Source of the DNA: Rhodospirillales bacterium
GTDB taxonomy: Bacteria > Pseudomonadota > Alphaproteobacteria > Rhodospirillales > Thalassospiraceae
Direction of reading: 5' to 3'
DNA: 64,000 nucleotides
Assembly (NCBI GenBank): GCA_019634165.1
Contig: JAHQVT010000006.1
Span: forward strand, 832,563 to 896,562
Shown here: one piece after another, positions 62,401 to 64,000 of the stretch
Layout of the letters: every line of letters begins with the position of its first letter
How positions within the stretch are numbered: the stretch's first letter is position 1
Notes under the pieces: generated by a model
Told to the model about the DNA's origin: nothing
Databases searched by the model: none
What the model saw: only the letters and a program-made list of their open reading frames with translations
Made by a program: the position numbers and the translations under genes

Positions 62401-63251
62401 GATGCCGCCTCAAAACGAATGCCCCGATCAACACCCAAATATTGATCAGCCAGCATGGCTTCGGCTTTCAACACCGGCCATTCAGGCACATCATTATCCC
62501 ATTCAATCAGGGTTGGATGTGGCCCAATACGGTCAATTAGCCGGGCAAACAAGGCCCATACCGGATCGGAAACCGGACGGGAATGGGTGTCAATCAGCAC
62601 ATCGTCATCCGGGTTGGCATCGCGCTCATGCCCGGCCAGATGAATTTCCCCAACCAGGTCTGCTGGCACCGCATCGATAAATGCCTTGGCATCAAAACCA
62701 AGATTATGCGCTGATATGTAAACGTTGTTCACATCAATCAGCAATCCGCACCCACTACGCCGGGCGGCCTCGGTGATGAAGTCCAACTCCGGGATCGAGT
62801 TTTGCGGTAATGCCATATAAGACGTCGGATTTTCGATCAAAATAGGCCGCCCGATATGATCTTGAACCGTCTCAATTGCTTCGACCAACTGATCTAGGGA
62901 TGTTTTGGTCATTGGGGTCGGCAAAAGGTCGGCCATATACAGACCTTCATGGGATGACCATGCAATATGCTCAGACACCATGGCGGGGTCAAACCGGTCT
63001 ACCAGACGCTTGAGATCATCTAAATGACGCGCATTTAAAGGCTCTCCTCCGCCCAGAGACAGTCCGACCCCATGCATGGAAACCGGATACTGCCCGCACA
63101 ATTCTTCAAGCATGGCAAGCCGCGGCCCACCTGCGACCATGTAATTTTCCGGATGAATTTCAAACCAGCCGACAGACGGCGCATTGCCAAAGATATCGTT
63201 GGCATGCTCGGCCTTGAAACCAACACCGGCACGTGCGGGCAGTACAGACAT
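62397..63251 (-). CDS. bufB: DUF692 multinuclear iron oxidase (MNIO, BufB/HvfB-like)
   Basis: 284-residue TIM-barrel enzyme. The metal-binding residues are visible in order: HGVGLSLGG, SEHIAW, ILIENPTSYM, LLIDVNNVYISAHNLG, GEIHLAGHERD, DTHSRPV and LIEWDNDVPEW. Enzymes of this family (MbnB, BufB, HvfB) use two or three iron ions to oxidise cysteine residues in a precursor peptide to oxazolone or thiooxazole groups. Gene order precursor, MNIO, DUF2063, DoxX fits the bufferin system. Substrate is the small exported protein encoded just upstream. Confidence 0.9.
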   Translation of the reverse strand: MSVLPARAGVGFKAEHANDIFGNAPSVGWFEIHPENYMVAGGPRLAMLEELCGQYPVSMHGVGLSLGGGEPLNARHLDDLKRLVDRFDPAMVSEHIAWSSHEGLYMADLLPTPMTKTSLDQLVEAIETVQDHIGRPILIENPTSYMALPQNSIPELDFITEAARRSGCGLLIDVNNVYISAHNLGFDAKAFIDAVPADLVGEIHLAGHERDANPDDDVLIDTHSRPVSDPVWALFARLIDRIGPHPTLIEWDNDVPEWPVLKAEAMLADQYLGVDRGIRFEAAS

Positions 63252-63321
63252 CTAAACCTCAACAAACCTGGGGATCTGTCCGTGCCAGCAACCATGGTCA
63301 CTGGCATCGACAGTTTGTCGA

Positions 63322-63624
63322 TTAACCTTTGGGGATATCGCGATCGATTTTCTCAAGGCTGCCCATCACGTCACGACCATCGGCCGTGGTGAAGCTCATA
63401 TCTTCGCATGTGCCCGCCGGAACCAGCTTCCAAGCGTTGCCCTGATAATCAACGGTCGACGTGCCAGCACAGGTCGTGCCCGGACCTGCAGCACAATCAT
63501 TTTGACCGGCAAGCGACACGCCATAGCATTTTTCTTTTGCACCTTGTGCGGATACCTGTTCGGTCGCTGCAAGTGAGATAGCAGCACTCAATGCTGCGCC
63601 CAAAACCAATGCGTTTTTCATCAT
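63322..63624 (-). CDS. bufA1: Bufferin-type precursor (DUF2282, BufA1-like)
   Basis: 100-residue exported precursor. Signal peptide about residues 1-26 ([26 protein letters not shown]) and a mature part with exactly four cysteines: [46 protein letters not shown]. This is the DUF2282 pattern (KCxG ... NDC ... CAGTS ... GTC). In the characterised bufferins the MNIO enzyme turns cysteines into thiooxazoles and the product binds copper. The C-terminal tail [24 protein letters not shown] is longer and more polar than usual. Start 63624 or the next ATG one codon later, after AAGGGA. Confidence 0.88.
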   Translation of the reverse strand: MMKNALVLGAALSAAISLAATEQVSAQGAKEKCYGVSLAGQNDCAAGPGTTCAGTSTVDYQGNAWKLVPAGTCEDMSFTTADGRDVMGSLEKIDRDIPKG

Positions 63625-63755
63625 CTATTCCCTTCAAGTGAAATTGGATCACCAATCAGCGGCGATGACTTAACCGTACTGATCACATCCCTCTAGGTCA
63701 CTGCACCATTCGCACACGCGCAGTCAAAGGGGCGTGATGGATCAATCAGTTGAGT

Positions 63756-63769
63756 TCACAGCTCTGTGA
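63756..63769. promoter_or_regulatory. Palindrome upstream of the bufferin operon
   Basis: TCACAG-CT-CTGTGA, perfect 6-bp arms, flanked by GAGT and GTTC, about 130 bases upstream of the precursor start. Possible regulator site. Nothing identifies the regulator. Confidence 0.35.
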
Positions 63770-63816
63770 GTTCATCCAGCTAACGCACTGTTTCCTTTAT
63801 GAGAACCACAAACGAC

Positions 63817-63848
63817 AAAACCCCCAACCAATTAAGGTTGAGGGTTTT
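63817..63848 (-). terminator. Terminator of the rRNA operon
   Basis: AAAACCCCCAACC pairs with GGTTGAGGGTTTT (one mismatch) with a six-base loop, downstream of 5S on the minus strand. Confidence 0.75.
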
Positions 63849-63885
63849 TATAGTCGTTTTATAGGGAATATGTGCTGTGTTTAGA

Positions 63886-64000
63886 AGGCCCGGCAGTGAC
63901 CTACTCTCCCGTGCCTTAAGACAAAGTACCATCGGCGCAGGCTGGTTTCACTTCTGAGTTCGGGATGGGATCAGGTGGTTCCCGGCCGCTAATGCCACCG
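63886..64000 (-). rRNA. rrf: 5S ribosomal RNA (5' end outside window)
   Basis: On the minus strand the sequence contains the conserved 5S core: GGGAACCACCTGATCCCATC, then CCGAACTCAGAAGTGAAACC, a GCGCCGATGGTA loop and GGGAGAGTAGGTCACTGCCGGGCC near the 3' end. The 5' end of the molecule that pairs with GCCGGGCC is only a few bases past the window edge. No tRNA is visible downstream on this strand, and 16S/23S are outside the window. Confidence 0.93.

Noticed and set aside
63625..63885. tRNA gene downstream of 5S rRNA
   Set aside because: No cloverleaf or TTCGA-type arm found in this strand; only a terminator and a palindrome.
1..64000. CRISPR array
   Set aside because: No regularly spaced direct repeats of 24-48 bases seen.

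Overview
The window looks like chromosomal DNA of a free-living, aerobic alphaproteobacterium of the Rhodospirillales, most like Thalassospira. This is inferred from protein character and gene order, not from a database search. The signs are a one-operon protocatechuate branch of the beta-ketoadipate pathway with a LysR regulator, two TRAP transporters, a DUF3126 protein, glucosylglycerate genes typical of marine or halotolerant bacteria, and a moderate G+C content broken by several AT-richer patches. The window ends inside a 5S rRNA gene on the minus strand.

Layout. 0-12 kb: the catabolic operon pcaDCHGIJF plus pcaB (minus strand), the divergent regulator pcaQ, then a dctPQM TRAP transporter (plus strand). 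The pcaQ-pcaD gap and the region upstream of dctP carry the same spaced inverted repeat, which argues that one regulator controls both. 12-25 kb: a PobR-like AraC regulator, GNAT and HI0933-type flavoprotein genes, an AT-rich FRG-domain gene, a methyltransferase, an MFS-MarR pair with two operators, a siderophore-interacting protein, a permease-thioredoxin pair, DUF3126, a GST, hpt, and a YqjD/holin-like pair. 25-37 kb: a secreted thaumatin-like protein, pobA (which feeds protocatechuate into the pca operon), a periplasmic binding protein, a glucosyl-phosphoglycerate synthase/phosphatase pair with a GH13_18 phosphorylase, a possible beta-pore-forming protein, and two paralogous PAS proteins. 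37-53 kb: a thiamine-diphosphate enzyme with an IclR regulator, a Gabija-like defence pair, and a pentose/galactose-type sugar cluster (FAH-fold AraD1/GguC protein, SDR dehydrogenase, GntR regulator, YtfQRT-YjfF type ABC importer, mutarotase). 53-64 kb: an AbiV-like gene, gamma-glutamyltransferase with a TakP-like TRAP transporter and GntR regulator, an AraC/LysE pair, a bufferin-type metallophore (MNIO RiPP) operon, and 5S rRNA.

How the parts work together. 4-Hydroxybenzoate is converted by PobA to protocatechuate, which PcaHG, PcaB, PcaC, PcaD, PcaIJ and PcaF take to succinyl-CoA and acetyl-CoA. The adjacent TRAP system probably imports an aromatic acid of this pathway. The sugar cluster couples an ABC importer, a mutarotase, an NAD(P)-dependent dehydrogenase and an FAH-fold acid-processing enzyme, as in non-phosphorylative arabinose or galactose oxidation.

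Accessory layer. Three separate AT-richer insertions carry presumed anti-phage functions: FRG at 15.1-16.0 kb, the Gabija-like pair at 40.4-43.3 kb, and AbiV at 53.0-53.6 kb. Two of them are bordered by the same GGGGACA-type repeat. Two MITE-like elements with long terminal inverted repeats and TA ends are present: one splits the TRAP operon, the other appears to supply the stop codon of the MarR gene. The most interesting loci are the bufferin operon, the shared pca/TRAP operator, the MITE at the MarR gene, the thaumatin-like secreted protein and the scattered defence genes.
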